From Trachelipus rathkii (taxonomy: Eukaryota > Arthropoda > Malacostraca > Isopoda > Trachelipodidae), in NCBI GenBank assembly GCA_015478945.1, contig JABUQX010014172.1, positions 1 through 44,484 on the forward strand: a stretch of DNA of 44,484 bases, given 5' to 3'. The position numbers and the translations under genes were made by a program. Below the pieces are notes generated by a model that made no database searches, was not told where the DNA came from, and saw nothing but the letters and a program-made list of their open reading frames with translations. This document shows positions 1 to 11,999 of the stretch, piece by piece (the stretch's first letter is position 1; each line of letters opens with the position of its first letter).

Positions 1-39
1 GCTTAGAAGTCATTGTATCAAATGAATTCTCAATGAATA

Positions 40-600
40 AATAAAATAATATAAAAATTACATATATATATATATATATATATAATATATATATATGCAT
101 TTAATATTAATATAACTTATATATATATAACTAAATATATTATATAAATTAAATCTTATATTATTATGATATATATATATCGAGTAATCTATTTATTTCT
201 TATATAATATATATAATATAATTCATAAAAGTTACTAATAATATATATACTTAAATATCTTAATCTTCTATCTTATCTACGTCTATATATCTAATTAGGG
301 AGATATTAATTAATTATATCTATACTATATTATACTATTATCTTATACTCTCTCTCTCTCTATTAAATATACTATATATATAATATTATATACATTCATG
401 ATATATTAATATCTACTATCTTAATTATCATATATATTTAATCCAATACTACTAATCGTTCAAGTACTATAATTAACTCTCATACTTAACATCTATAACT
501 ATCTACTTATTATATTATGAGTATATTCTAAATCTAATAATATATCTATAAATATAGTATCTATAAAGTATAATATATAAATATAATCTATTCAATTACC
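40..600. repeat. TA-rich low-complexity block
   Basis: Nearly pure A/T sequence of broken TA runs, with a short CT run near 350. No reading frame or structured element is visible. Interrupted TA dinucleotides of this kind recur through the whole window. Confidence 0.85.
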
Positions 601-1690
601 TGGTCATATCTATATTGTATACTTATCTAAATTATCCCAGACTTATACCCTATTGCACCACTATGACCTGGGAGCTACCATTGTTTTCCATCCATTCTTA
701 ATAACCTACGCTATGCTTCAATTAGGTTTTGCGTAATACGTCACTACACTCACACCTCAGCACGTATGCTAGGAATGAGCACTAACCACACAATTCCTAA
801 ATATAATATCCGTCACGACGACCGCCTAGCGCCCCTAATCCCAGGTTAAAATCAATCACGATATTTACTTGTTTTATTTACTACGTCACCATTCGTGCTG
901 TCTACCTATAAGCACTGGTCCCTATTTATCGTACCAGCTCACTGATTGATCTCAGCTTTACCCTGAGACTGTTATTTGAGACCTACTAGTATATACTATA
1001 TAATATATATATTATATATATACTTATATATAGTATATAACTATATATTCACTACTGACTGTTCACAAGTTATCTCACTGTCATTCTGGACCACGTCGAC
1101 TCATGTGCACTAGACAAAGACTCCGTCGTCTGCTTCGAACAGCGCTTTACACATCTCATGACGAATCTCCAGATATCTATCTCTTATTGGCTGAGTAGCA
1201 GGTGACCCACCTCACAACAGAATCTATAAAGCAAACCTTATCACGCTCTCTCTCTTCTCTCTCATTCTTTTTTACTTTTATTCCTTACTTTTGTGTGGTT
1301 TTTGTTCTTCTTCAATCTTATTACAATTATTCTACAATATATATAAGCCATTCGATTATATCACAAGTTCCACGTAAAAGAGTTTCTGCTTTTATGTGAC
1401 CCATGAAACAATACTTCTCGCACTAACGTGCCACAGTAACATCGTCAACACAACTACACTAAAGCAGACCAGAAATCAACTTTCACTGTCACTTTCTATA
1501 ATTTACGGCAACCGAGGAACATCTTTCTACTCGCTTGTGACACCAACATGAGCGAGAATTGAGCTTGAATCTCTACTTTAAAATATCAACATAGAGTATC
1601 ATCCTCGCCGGCGTAGTATATCCTTGTCTATGTCGTAGTAGTTCATCCTACTTTACAATAAATTATCCGCCATTGTAACTATTATCAGTT
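601..1690. other. Unrecognised sequence, no gene found
   Basis: Base composition is more mixed than in the flanks, with a TA run at about 985-1055. The only frame over 60 codons (1202-1399) is Ser/Phe/Leu-rich and shows no family motif. I see no splice-bounded exon, transposon motif or RNA gene. Confidence 0.6.
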
Positions 1691-1960
1691 TTATGCAGCT
1701 GACTCGCATATCTACTATATGAATATAATATTAATATTCTATATCTACATAATCTCAATTACGTCTATATATCTATAACATATAATATACTATTATATAT
1801 ACTATCCTACTAACTATACTATATATCTCATTCTCTCTTATATTACTCTATATATATATTATCTTAATTATCATCTCCTCGTACTTCTATGCTATCTTAT
1901 ATAATCTATCTAATATATCTCTATTACATCTTATATATATATATGTCATCATCATTCACT
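1691..1960. repeat. AT-rich low-complexity block
   Basis: TA and CTATAT words dominate, with scattered C residues. No gene or element is visible. Confidence 0.7.
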
Positions 1961-2370
1961 ATTCACATCATGCTTTTTGTACTTAGTCTCACTTCACCTA
2001 ATGACTGGTGATAAAGGTTCAAATATAAGATAATGTACTGCCATTCCCGAAAACCAGCAAACTATGTAAGAAAGAATTATAAATATGCCTACGCATGTTC
2101 GAAAATAAAGCGCCATCCTTTACCTAGCCCCTTAATACCTTTAGATGAGATATCTTCTAGTGAGCAAGTTAATAAAATTCAACCTAAATGAAAGTTTTCA
2201 CGAATCTCGGACGGTCCCTACTTACCTATCGGCAGTAGTCTGAGCAATAGGGTAATTGAGATGGTCGGTAAGATAACAATACCCATCTAGGAAGTGCACG
2301 GATATATTTTACGATACCCTACGCGAAAGGTTCGTTCTAGTATTGTCTTATAACCCGCAGGGTACATAAG
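1961..2370. other. Unrecognised sequence, no gene found
   Basis: Mixed sequence with stops in all frames. Nothing recognisable is seen. Confidence 0.55.
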
Positions 2371-2655
2371 AAAACTGAAATAATTAATCAAAAATATGTA
2401 TAAATTAATTAATACAGTTCATTAATACATAAATTGAATGAAATAAATTAATTAATTAATTAGCTAATAATTAATTAAATAAATTAATAAATAAATTAAA
2501 TAAATAAATAATAAATAAATAGAATAAATTTAAAATAAAAAAATAAAAATTAAAAAATTAAAATTTAAAAAATAAAAAATATCTAATAAATTATTAATAT
2601 AAATAAAATATGAAATACAAATAAATTAGTAAATATGTTTAATTAATCGATTCAT
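2371..2655. repeat. A-rich ATTAA/AAATA low-complexity tract
   Basis: Runs of ATTAATTA and AAATAAATA words with almost no G or C. This differs from the alternating TA tracts and ends abruptly at the more G+C-rich segment that follows. Confidence 0.8.
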
Positions 2656-3250
2656 TATTTTTAGCTCGTGGCATGTCCCGCGCCGTTAAATGCGTCAAGC
2701 ATTCAGCTCTGTCTTAAGCACCGCATCTGCTGCACCGCATCTCCGCTGCCGTTACACCTAGACCAGACCGCACCGCTACGTCTCCAATCGGTGTAATTGG
2801 GGTTGAAGGTCAGCCACGGGACATGCTGAAGTCGTGTCGAATGCGTTGTAGTGATTATTATTGGTAGTACACTCGCATAGGAGAGATGCAATGGCAGAGG
2901 AGATGGGCACTGAAATGCATAAGCAGTTAAACTTGCGAGACCCGAGAGTCGTACGGTTCCTAGGTGTTTCAAGCGGAAGGGGAGGAATGGGGGAGGAAGA
3001 AGGAAGCATTGAGGGAACGGAAAGGTAATGAAAATAGAGGGTTTGTTGGAGACCCGAGGGGGCCCGGGATCAGGACTACGAAATTACGCACGATATGGAC
3101 AAAATAATGAACAGTGTAATGCCATAGCAGGAGGATTGTGATTGCACATGTATTATAGCATTGCGTATCAGTCATCGCAGCATGTGAATCGAAGAGGAGT
3201 ACAGAGAAGAAGAACAAGAGTGGCCAGGTTAACCTTTTGCCTCTTGGGTC
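2656..3250. other. Locally G+C-rich segment of unknown identity
   Basis: This is the most G+C-rich stretch in the first 10 kb, bounded sharply on the left by a pure A/T tract. Overlapping minus-strand frames of 77-89 codons (2703-3217) occur in several phases. They contain a Pro/Leu/Ser-rich stretch but no motif I recognise. It could be a decayed retroelement 3' end or an exon damaged by frameshifts. I cannot assign it. Confidence 0.4.
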
Positions 3251-4330
3251 ATTTGGGGAGTGCGCGCTGTGGCATTGGCCACCAGGCTCTACGCCTATGT
3301 CTTCTGGCTTCCAGTATAGTAATAACCATTTTCGTGTATGAGCGTCGACCGGACATATTTTTTTGCTTTGTCAGCCTGGACCAGACCTCTTCAACTATTC
3401 TACAAGAAATCATTCCGTTTCTCTCTTGTATGATAATCTGCTCAACCTTCACATATAATAGACTTCTTGTTGCTAATTTTCTATCTTATACAGTCTTCAT
3501 TCCTTATGTTTGTAATTTTGGCTTCTCGCACATCTCTAATATTGTTTCTTAGACTTTACTGCTTAGGATAGTCTACAGTTTGTCTCTCACATAGTCCATA
3601 TTCCCTGTTTTATTGGCATCTATAATTTAATTCTTCTTATGTTTATAACGTAAAAATTTTGGCAGTATTTATCGATTACTCGGCTATATAGCGAGTTGTA
3701 AGGTGCGATGGGTAGATAGGACTGCAGTATTATTGGCCTCAGTGTGTGGATATTCTAGTAAAGGTGGTTTCGAGTGTAATATCGGGATGTTGTTGAAGTA
3801 TCAGTTAAGAGTGTGTGCAGTTTTGAGAATGTGTCAAGGACACCTAACCTATCTGTATCGGTGTTGTACGACCCTCATGTGCTTGGTTCTACCTTTCTGC
3901 CCACTCATGCATCTAACGTTTTGGATTCTTATTTGGACTGTTTCCCTTATCCTCGAGTACACTTTTGATTCAGGGCTGCGACTCATTATTTTCTATAATC
4001 CCTAGCATCTAAAAACTTTATCTCTACTTTTTGTGTCTCTGTCTTTGTATCTTTTTAACTATTCTGCTTTTTTTAATCCAACATTCTTATTGCTTTTATG
4101 TTTTCCACCACCCCCCCCACCACCCCCACTCCCATTGTATGCATTTCCTGTACACCCCTCACCCACGCTTTATATGTATATCATCAGGTAATGACATTAT
4201 TCTACACTTTACCTATACTTTGGACGCCACCCTACATATATTTTGTACTATCCTACTTCCTCCTCTCAGGAGTCTATATTACATTCTATTTAATTATCCT
4301 ATATTTTTTAACGATTTTTTTTTATGATTT
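3251..4330. other. Pyrimidine-leaning sequence, no gene recognised
   Basis: A 136-codon frame starts at 3142 and two frames follow at 3703-4005 and 4031-4327. They are rich in Leu, Phe, Cys and Ile, as expected from translating T/C-rich DNA, and carry no family motif. A C-rich run with CACC words lies near 4110-4130. Confidence 0.5.
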
Positions 4331-4340
4331 CTGGAAATTA

Positions 4341-4429
4341 ATTTTGTATAACATAATACACAAAAAACTTTTAATTTATTTATGTTTATTTTCTTTAAAA
4401 CTTTCTTTATGTCATTTAATCAAAAATGT
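4341..4429 (+). repeat. Degenerate direct repeat, copy 1
   Basis: Begins ATTTTGTATAACATAATACA and continues through TTTTAATTTATTTATG to a CATTTAATCAAAAATG-like end. A second copy with the same word order begins at 4621. Small indels separate the two. It is probably a fragment of a dispersed AT-rich repeat. Confidence 0.6.
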
Positions 4430-4620
4430 TAATTCATATATTTTTGTTTATATAAATTAAAAATATTGTGAAGATTTATATCAACATCTTAAATATTGTC
4501 AAAGGCCTTATTGATGATATTCCAGATCAAAGAGCACCTAGATATCGGACATTTGTGGATGCACATATGAACTAGAACTAATACCGATTTGATGAATATG
4601 ATACTGTTTTTTCAAGTCAT

Positions 4621-4710
4621 ATTTTGTATAACAAAATACATCAAATAACTTTTAATTTATTTTTGTTTTGTTTTCCCTAAACATTATTTTTGATTATTTA
4701 ATTAAAATTG
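4621..4710 (+). repeat. Degenerate direct repeat, copy 2
   Basis: Begins ATTTTGTATAACAAAATACA and follows the word order of the copy at 4341. The start-to-start distance is 280 bp, and the DNA between the copies is unrelated. Confidence 0.6.
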
Positions 4711-6290
4711 TTTTTTATCTAACATACCATAAAAGCAGTAAATCAGTAAATCATGTACCATCCAGCCAATCAGCATAAATTAAATAAATCTAAATAAGTA
4801 CCCATCCCAGTAAGCCACCTCTCCTTACATACCTCACCACTCCACCTTACCATTGCTCTATGTTTATCACTAATCCACCATGATCATGAGGTTCGAACTG
4901 CTTAAGTTGGATATCAATCTCGAGATTAGGTCATTGATACTACTTGAGGATGCAACTAACCTGTGAATCTCATAACTGTATTAATTTACGCTATGTATCT
5001 TTTTATATTTCGATGACTAAACATTAATCTCTATCCCCTTCTGTTAAGGTCGGGACCCACAAAAATAGAGTCTTCTGTGGACAGGTTTAAGATATCTGTT
5101 TATCAGTCTGCATCACTAATATATCTCTAAGTGAATATTATGGTTAAACGTTAATAACAATAATAGTCTTTTTAACTAAATTAATAAAGTAATTCTAGCT
5201 AACATAATTAAACCAGATTACGCGGAAAGGCTCGTTATGTTTATTATCAAATACCACTACTGAAATAGACAGGTAAATTCTAGATAAATTCAGTAAAAAC
5301 AACTCAGTAATACTCAAGTACCATCTCAGTTCCTACCCTCCTTAACCCTTCATGGTAATAATTCTTAAATTTAATCTATATAATTGATCTTCTAGATTTA
5401 AATTTAATTGTGTGATAATTTGCTTCAATATTTTCTGATACAATTCGTATTATTGTGTAACAACTAATTAAAAGTTTTTTATGGCCCATTAACTTATTTT
5501 TTTGGGGATTTACATTTAATTCCAACAAATTGCCTAATTTTACCTAACAAATAAATTTTTAAACATAATGTACATTACTTTTATGTTTATCGTAGTCAAC
5601 ATAATTTATCTTATAATTTTTTACTATACCATTACTAACTAAAGTCCAGTAAATCAGTAACTCAGTAATCAATAACCTCACTAACCATAACTCTATCCTT
5701 ATCACTATACCTTTACATCCATTAAGATCTAAATTGATCTATTATATGATCTATTGAATCCTATTATGATATATTTGATACATTCAAATTATGATTTCTG
5801 TGCATAGTGGATGTAGTACTAGTATATAATACTTAATCATTGTTTGTACACTATCTTACATTCTTTTCAATTTTTGCTAGTCATTTTGTTACAATATATT
5901 CTTGTAATTAATCTACATTCCCTTATTGTTGTATTAATTGTTTTTTTTTTATGTATTAATATGCATTATATATTAAATAACATTATGTCCATGGTTTTTA
6001 TTAAAAATATATATCAAATAACGTTAACAAGTTAAAGTTTTCCCATACATTATTTAAAACATTAATCTCGTAATCATTATTATAGGTTTAAATTATAAAT
6101 TCCATATTAACATTGAAAAGGTTTAAAACTACAAATTATATCTCATCCTACGCCTAATGATCATACAGCATCTCAATATAGCAAGTGTAACTAAATAATT
6201 AGATAAGTTATCTCAACTTACGCAGCAGAGAGTTATCACTTCTAAAGCAATCTCAATCGTTATTCTATACACATACCGCACATATAAATA
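4711..6290. other. AT-rich sequence with recurrent CAGTAA words; no gene
   Basis: Clusters of CAGTAAATCAGTAA occur near 4736-4752 and 5646-5672, with a looser group near 5290-5320. Each is followed within about 60 bp by C-rich text such as TACCATCC. They may be remnants of one dispersed repeat. No coding signal is seen. Confidence 0.45.
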
Positions 6291-6470
6291 ATTAATTATT
6301 TAATTATTATATATTAATTATAATACTATTAACAATTATTACTTATATATTTTTTATATTTTCATTCTTCAATATTCATTTCTTTTATTTTATTCTTCAA
6401 TATATTATTTTTCTTTCATTTATTATATATCATTATTTATATATTACATTATTATTATAATTTAATTCTC
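6291..6470. repeat. AT-rich block
   Basis: ATTATTTAATTATTATATA-type words with no coding or structural signal. Confidence 0.7.
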
Positions 6471-6900
6471 ACATAAGAATTCCTCATAACACCCTTATAA
6501 CGCGAAAGCGAATCACTTTGCCTGCTAGAGTCCATCAACTAGAACATTAGGATTGAGTAAATTGTATTTCCTCATACAGACCCACTACCCCAGTATACTT
6601 ACTCCTTAATCATTTATCTTGCACCTATAATTCTTGTTCACGCTCAACTAGGGATAAAGTCACAATCTAGTAAGAACTGACCATTTGCTAATGCCATTCT
6701 ACAGAACATGTCACAATGGAAATTCGACGGAGAATGAGCATCATATTCTTTAATACTCTTTTGACCCATATGTGAAGGTAACGTGAGATTTATCTTACTT
6801 TTTAAGTCGTGTATCGAATAATCTTCATTTGACACACTGAGAAGGGTGGCGAGATTTTATTACTTTTGATTTCCCCTTAGTCTCGTACTTAACATCTGTT
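6471..6900. other. Unrecognised sequence, no gene assigned
   Basis: Mixed composition. A minus-strand frame of 63 codons (6644-6835) has less biased amino-acid content than most frames here, but no motif, signal peptide or partner exon is visible. A chance frame is as likely as an exon fragment. Confidence 0.4.
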
Positions 6901-7160
6901 ATTTTTATATCTAACAGTAGTTTTATATTATTATTATTATTAGTTTTAAATTATTATTATTATTATTATATCATTTATATATATTTATATTATTCAATTA
7001 TTATTAATATATACTTATTATTATATTATTATAATATAATATTATATATTTTATTATTATTATTTAAATTCATATAATATTATATCTATTATCTATTATT
7101 ATATATTATTAATTTATATTTCTTATTATATTTAAATAATATATATTTTATCTATTATAT
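6901..7160. repeat. (ATT)n-rich tract
   Basis: Trinucleotide ATT runs grade into TATATTAT words. The same repeat type forms the mirrored blocks at 16,500-17,035 and 39,080-39,660. Confidence 0.8.
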
Positions 7161-7345
7161 CAACTATATAAATGTATACTGGAAAATACATATACGAAAT
7201 TTCTATCACATACCACAACTATCAGCTACACATTTATGCCAACAATAATAACACAACAGTCCATTTTTATTACACACATCACACACAATATACTCACAAT
7301 ATATATATTTACACACACAACACACACCACACCATCACACACTCA
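7161..7345. repeat. CA-rich interrupted microsatellite
   Basis: From about 7255 the plus strand holds CACACA, CACACC and CATCACACAC words broken by TA runs. The 62-codon frame over it is Thr/His/Tyr-rich translation of the repeat and not a gene. Confidence 0.7.
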
Positions 7346-8770
7346 ACAATAAGTTATTAAAAATATACTAAGAAATACTTTACTAATTACATATAATAAG
7401 CCTAGGCAAAATTCATCCGTACTAACAATTACTGATCACAGTAAATGATATCCTTAAATCATACATAAGTCGTAAACAAAACTCGTAAACCCTATTACTA
7501 AATAATAACGTACGTTATAATCTATCTACTATTATCTTATATCTGATTTTCAAACATCTCTAAAAGATCAATGTTTAATTTATTACATTACCAGGACCTT
7601 TATCAATCTAGAAAATTACGGTAAGCATTTTCGATAAGTTTAATTTCTATAAATTTGCGGAATCTTAAACCAAATATCTAACATAGCACATAAAAAACTG
7701 AGTTTTTAAATCTTTTACTAATAAAAGACAAATATCGGGAGTCGAAGCTTGAAATCTATATACAAATGTATAAAATTCACATTATTAAAGTTTATAATCA
7801 CAATACGTACATATTAACAATTATGAACTTAAAAAAAATAATAGTAGACTATGTACCATCGACACACGAGGACCCTGATACCTTCTAACATCCAGACGCG
7901 AGACAGACTCATCACTCCCTACACATTATTCCTAAACTAGTCTTCTTAACACATTAACCCTATTACATAGTTTCTCTACCTTCCCCATCCCCCAGGTTTT
8001 GCACTCTTTTATTCTCCTTTTCGGTACACCTACTTCTTTTATATCCTACTCACTAGCCCTTCTTTAATTGTTTTACTTCTTCGTAACTTATTATATATGT
8101 CTCAGTAAAGTTATAATAACATTTTACCATACAATAACGAATTACAACTAACTATTGGTATCTACACTTTTTTTTCCTAAAGCATATCTCTCTAACATAT
8201 TAACGTTATTATTACATACTTATACACATAGTAATATTTAATAAACTCAACAACTCAGATATTCATTACACACTATTTAGTACTATAAATTATACAAGTA
8301 CATACATTCAAGGATCACCTAAACTGAAAACTTTGGGAAGAACATAACCAACAGTGGTTGACGCCTATTCTAAAACATTAAGCATATAAAATATTAGTCT
8401 TTTTTTTTAGTATAATATAAACAATTAATAAATGTGATAAATATTGGTTAATAAAGTTTATACTAGCTTATAATGATTTTCATAAAAGTGCGTCAGTAAT
8501 TACATCAGTATGAACAATCTAAGTAACTATTCCTTAAATAATATATCATATTCCTATTCAACAATAATTTATTGATTATCTCCTATCCCATTCCACCTAC
8601 TTTGTTATATATCCCATCTAGACACTGTAAGTTTTTGGACACCTCACTGGTCCCAGATGTACCTTCCCATTAAGGGAGGTTCTTTATGGGCATCCTTTAA
8701 CCTTGGGGGCAATGGCCCGGGACCGAACCGACCCACCAATCTCCTCTGTTGTAATTGGAAAGAATTAATC
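7346..8770. other. Unrecognised AT-rich sequence ending in a short G+C-richer patch
   Basis: No gene or known element. The last 145 bp (about 8625-8770) are more G+C-rich, include TTGGGGGCAATGGCCCGGG, and run directly into the GA tract. The patch may be the end of a dispersed repeat next to a microsatellite. Confidence 0.45.
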
Positions 8771-8806
<36 letters not shown>

Positions 8807-8846
8807 GAGAGAGGGAGAGAGAGAGAGAGAGGAGAGAGAAGTTTTT

Positions 8847-8877
<31 letters not shown>

Positions 8878-8904
8878 GTAGAGAGAGAGAGAGAGAGAGA
8901 GAGA
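8771..8904 (+). repeat. (GA)n microsatellite
   Basis: About 134 bp of nearly pure GA dinucleotide with rare extra bases. The Arg/Glu frame at 8657-8848 is translation of this repeat. Similar tracts lie at transposon junctions elsewhere. The mirror partner of this one, if any, would fall outside the window. Confidence 0.95.
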
Positions 8905-9014
8905 TCATCTTAATATATTTACCTGAGAAGGAGAGAAATCAATTATCACAGAGAAGTTGTCAGTAATGTTAGATGGATGTATTATTTTGAATAGAGTCGC
9001 TGGAAAGTGACGGT

Positions 9015-9576
9015 TCGTTTAATATATTATATTTTATATATAGTATATACGTATATATATATATATATATACTAGTATTATATAATATATATATATATAT
9101 ATATCTATATCTGCCAATGTATATTAATTATATATAATTATATTATATCTAATAATATATATATTAATATATATTATAATATATATATTATAACATGCAT
9201 GTTATATTATACTATAATATATAAGTATATTAATATATAGTATATATATAGTATATATAATATAGTATACTTAGATAATATTTATTTATATAGTATGCAT
9301 GATATATATTATATATATATATATATATATTATAAGTATAATATATATATATATATATATAGTATAATTATAATATATATATATGCCATGTATACTTATA
9401 ATACTACTATATATATATATATATATATACTATATTATATAATATATATATATTAATTATATATATATAATGATGTATATATAATTATATACTATGATAC
9501 TATATTATACTACTATTAGTATACGTATATATATATATTCATATATATATAATATAATTATATAATCTTATATTTA

Positions 9577-9607
<31 letters not shown>

Positions 9608-9895
9608 TATATATAATATAATAGTATATGATATATTTATATATTTACTATATATACTTATATCTATCTATACTAGTATTTAATATATATATAGTATATA
9701 TATTTGCAGATAATATATAAAATAAAAATTGTCATATTTTTTATACACATAAAAATCATACTTTACATTAATATATATTAATATTATATATATATACTTA
9801 TATATATATATATATATTATCATTATAATATATATATATATTATATATAATATATACTATATAGTATATAATATTATACTATATAAATAGTCGAC
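9015..9895. repeat. Long TA-rich block
   Basis: Almost 900 bp of interrupted (TA)n with occasional GCATGC-like palindromic islets. It is able to fold on itself. No gene is present. Confidence 0.9.
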
Positions 9896-10740
9896 ATTTA
9901 TTAGTATATCTTATTGAAATCTATTGATTCACATGTACATAATTATTCGAGAGTTAATCAAATTTCCGAGCATGAACAATTATACCAACAAAAATAATAA
10001 GATATATTTCTTATCATTATATTAATACTATAAAAACGGTACTCATCGAATAATTTAATATCCTTGTAGTGCAAGTATCACTAATATAAATTTTTTACAT
10101 ATCTAATGGTCTCTTTTCAAAAAATGATATAAAATTCATTAACAATTTGAAACATTCATACAACCTCTATCTAGTCTATAGATTTATGAAATCTTCTGAT
10201 TCAGTCTTAATCTTTACGAATTCTTCTGGTTCAGTCTTAATCTATAAAACAATAATACAAAAACATTAAATTTGTAAACATTTATATTTTTAAAAGTATA
10301 AATTAATAAAGCGACGATAATGAAACCTACATATATTAACACATTTAAATTCCAAAACAAACATTTCTAACATTCTTACTTAACTGTGTCCAGTTTCGAC
10401 GTCCTAGAGTGCAAAAATAGCAATATACAAAGAATCTATACAAATAGTTCAGACCCGATAATCTCATTGCTCTTTACTCAGAATCAGATAAATTAAAATA
10501 TATCATTCAAGGATAACAACCTAAAAAGAGTCGTATCAATTATTTGTGCAAAATATACTAAAGATGTCTAATAACAATGAAAGATTCGGTTCTAAATAGT
10601 TTTTTTACACCTTACATCAGTAAGAACAACAAACTATTATGATTAATATTTACACTAATCAAACCTACATCAAACGGTTACCATGAGGTCGTAGCGAATT
10701 CCTACAAATCCTAGACACGAAGATATTCCCATAATATCAC
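9896..10740. other. Unrecognised AT-rich sequence, no gene
   Basis: Stops occur in all frames. A short tandem-like duplication around GATTCAGTCTTAATCT (10,198-10,240; the words TCTGATTCAGTCTTAATC and TCTGGTTCAGTCTTAATC) is the only structure seen. Confidence 0.5.
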
Positions 10741-11035
10741 TAAATATAAACACATAATATAATATATTATATATATATATATACCTAATTTTATATATAT
10801 ATATAAATTATATTATTATATATATATATATATATACACTAGCTTCATATATATATACTATGATCTAATGGATAACTAATAGATATCTAAATAAGTCATT
10901 AATTTCGTATAGATCATTATCAATTTTCCGTAGCGTAAATATTATATAATAACTAAGAATAATATAATATAAAATCATTATTATAATAATATATATTAAT
11001 TATAATTATATATATAAAATAAGTTTTCTTTATAT
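10741..11035. repeat. TA-rich block
   Basis: Two TA runs separated by a short mixed stretch, then ATTATA words. No other feature. Confidence 0.8.
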
Positions 11036-11059
11036 TACTGACTAACGTAAATGGAAGAA

Positions 11060-11700
11060 TCTCGGCCTCCTATAACCCGACTATTTAGTGTAACCAAGGA
11101 ATGAAAAGTGCAATTAAAGAGAGGATATCTTTAAAATTGCCTTTGTTTTGGGTCATATTTTTGATGATGTTAGCACAACGATTAAATGCCTGGGAGTAAG
11201 GGAGTGTTGGGGACTGGTGATGTGGGCAAGGAAAACGGGCATAGATATTTGTGCTTAAGTGATACAAAGCAAAATATAGGCCAAAAGGGGGTAATCGGAA
11301 GCGGAGCTACGGCTAGTTCAGCGCGACGTGAAAGAGTCAGCGCTATGAGAAGAGTGGAGCTAGAATTATGATACAGAATATGGAATATGTAAAGAAAGTA
11401 ATTTATTGTTATCATGATTCTTTAATTGGGTAAAAATGACACTGAGATTGAAAAGCTGGATATTTGTAAATGCATGTGCCCCAGCAAATGATAGTGCTGA
11501 GGAAGAGTTAAGTGCGAAGGCGGGTGAGGATTGGAGAGATGAACAACCCCATTGTTTGGGGTAGTTTAATAGGATGAAAAGTATGCTTGTTGGTGATTTC
11601 TTCAAGAACCGACGCTAATAGGTCGGAGTGGATGTGTAAAGACGGAACATAGGCGAATTTTAGCGCGGGTAGCGCCTTTGGAAAACAAGCAAAAACCAAA
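11060..11700 (-). other. Unidentified segment with minus-strand open frames (mirror of 44,000-44,484)
   Basis: Minus-strand frames of 60-79 codons succeed each other (11,508-11,699; 11,366-11,605; 11,182-11,415; 11,085-11,267), as if a coding region were broken by frameshifts. The frame pieces have ordinary amino-acid composition, for example TMGLFISPILTRLRT, but I recognise no family. The part from 11,310 pairs with the last 480 bp of the window. The words TTTGCTGGGG and TTTACAAATATC (minus strand, 11,461-11,489) match TATTGCTGGGG and TTTACAAATATC at 44,281-44,312. Confidence 0.4.
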
Positions 11701-11999
11701 AATGGTGAAAATTGAATAGAAGTATGTACTGATTAAAGAGATCAATAGGGAATACGTGGTTTACTATATCGACGCATACATAAAAATATTCAGTTACGAA
11801 GGAGTGACAGGTATTGTGCTCTGCTTGATTAATTAATTGTATTTACTATATTATAATATAATTTAGATATATAGTAGATATACTAAATGATGATATACAT
11901 AATATATAATCACCTATATATGAATTATGAATTATATACATATTCCGAATAAGGGGTAGGGGAGAGAGTGAAAAGGGAGTGTTCTCCATCATTTCTCTG

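Noticed and set aside
8657..8848. Arg/Glu-rich open frame as a charged protein
   Set aside because: It is translation of the GA microsatellite. The same holds for the Arg/Glu frame at 37,709-37,939 and the Ser/Leu frames at 17,813-18,010 and 21,204-21,542.
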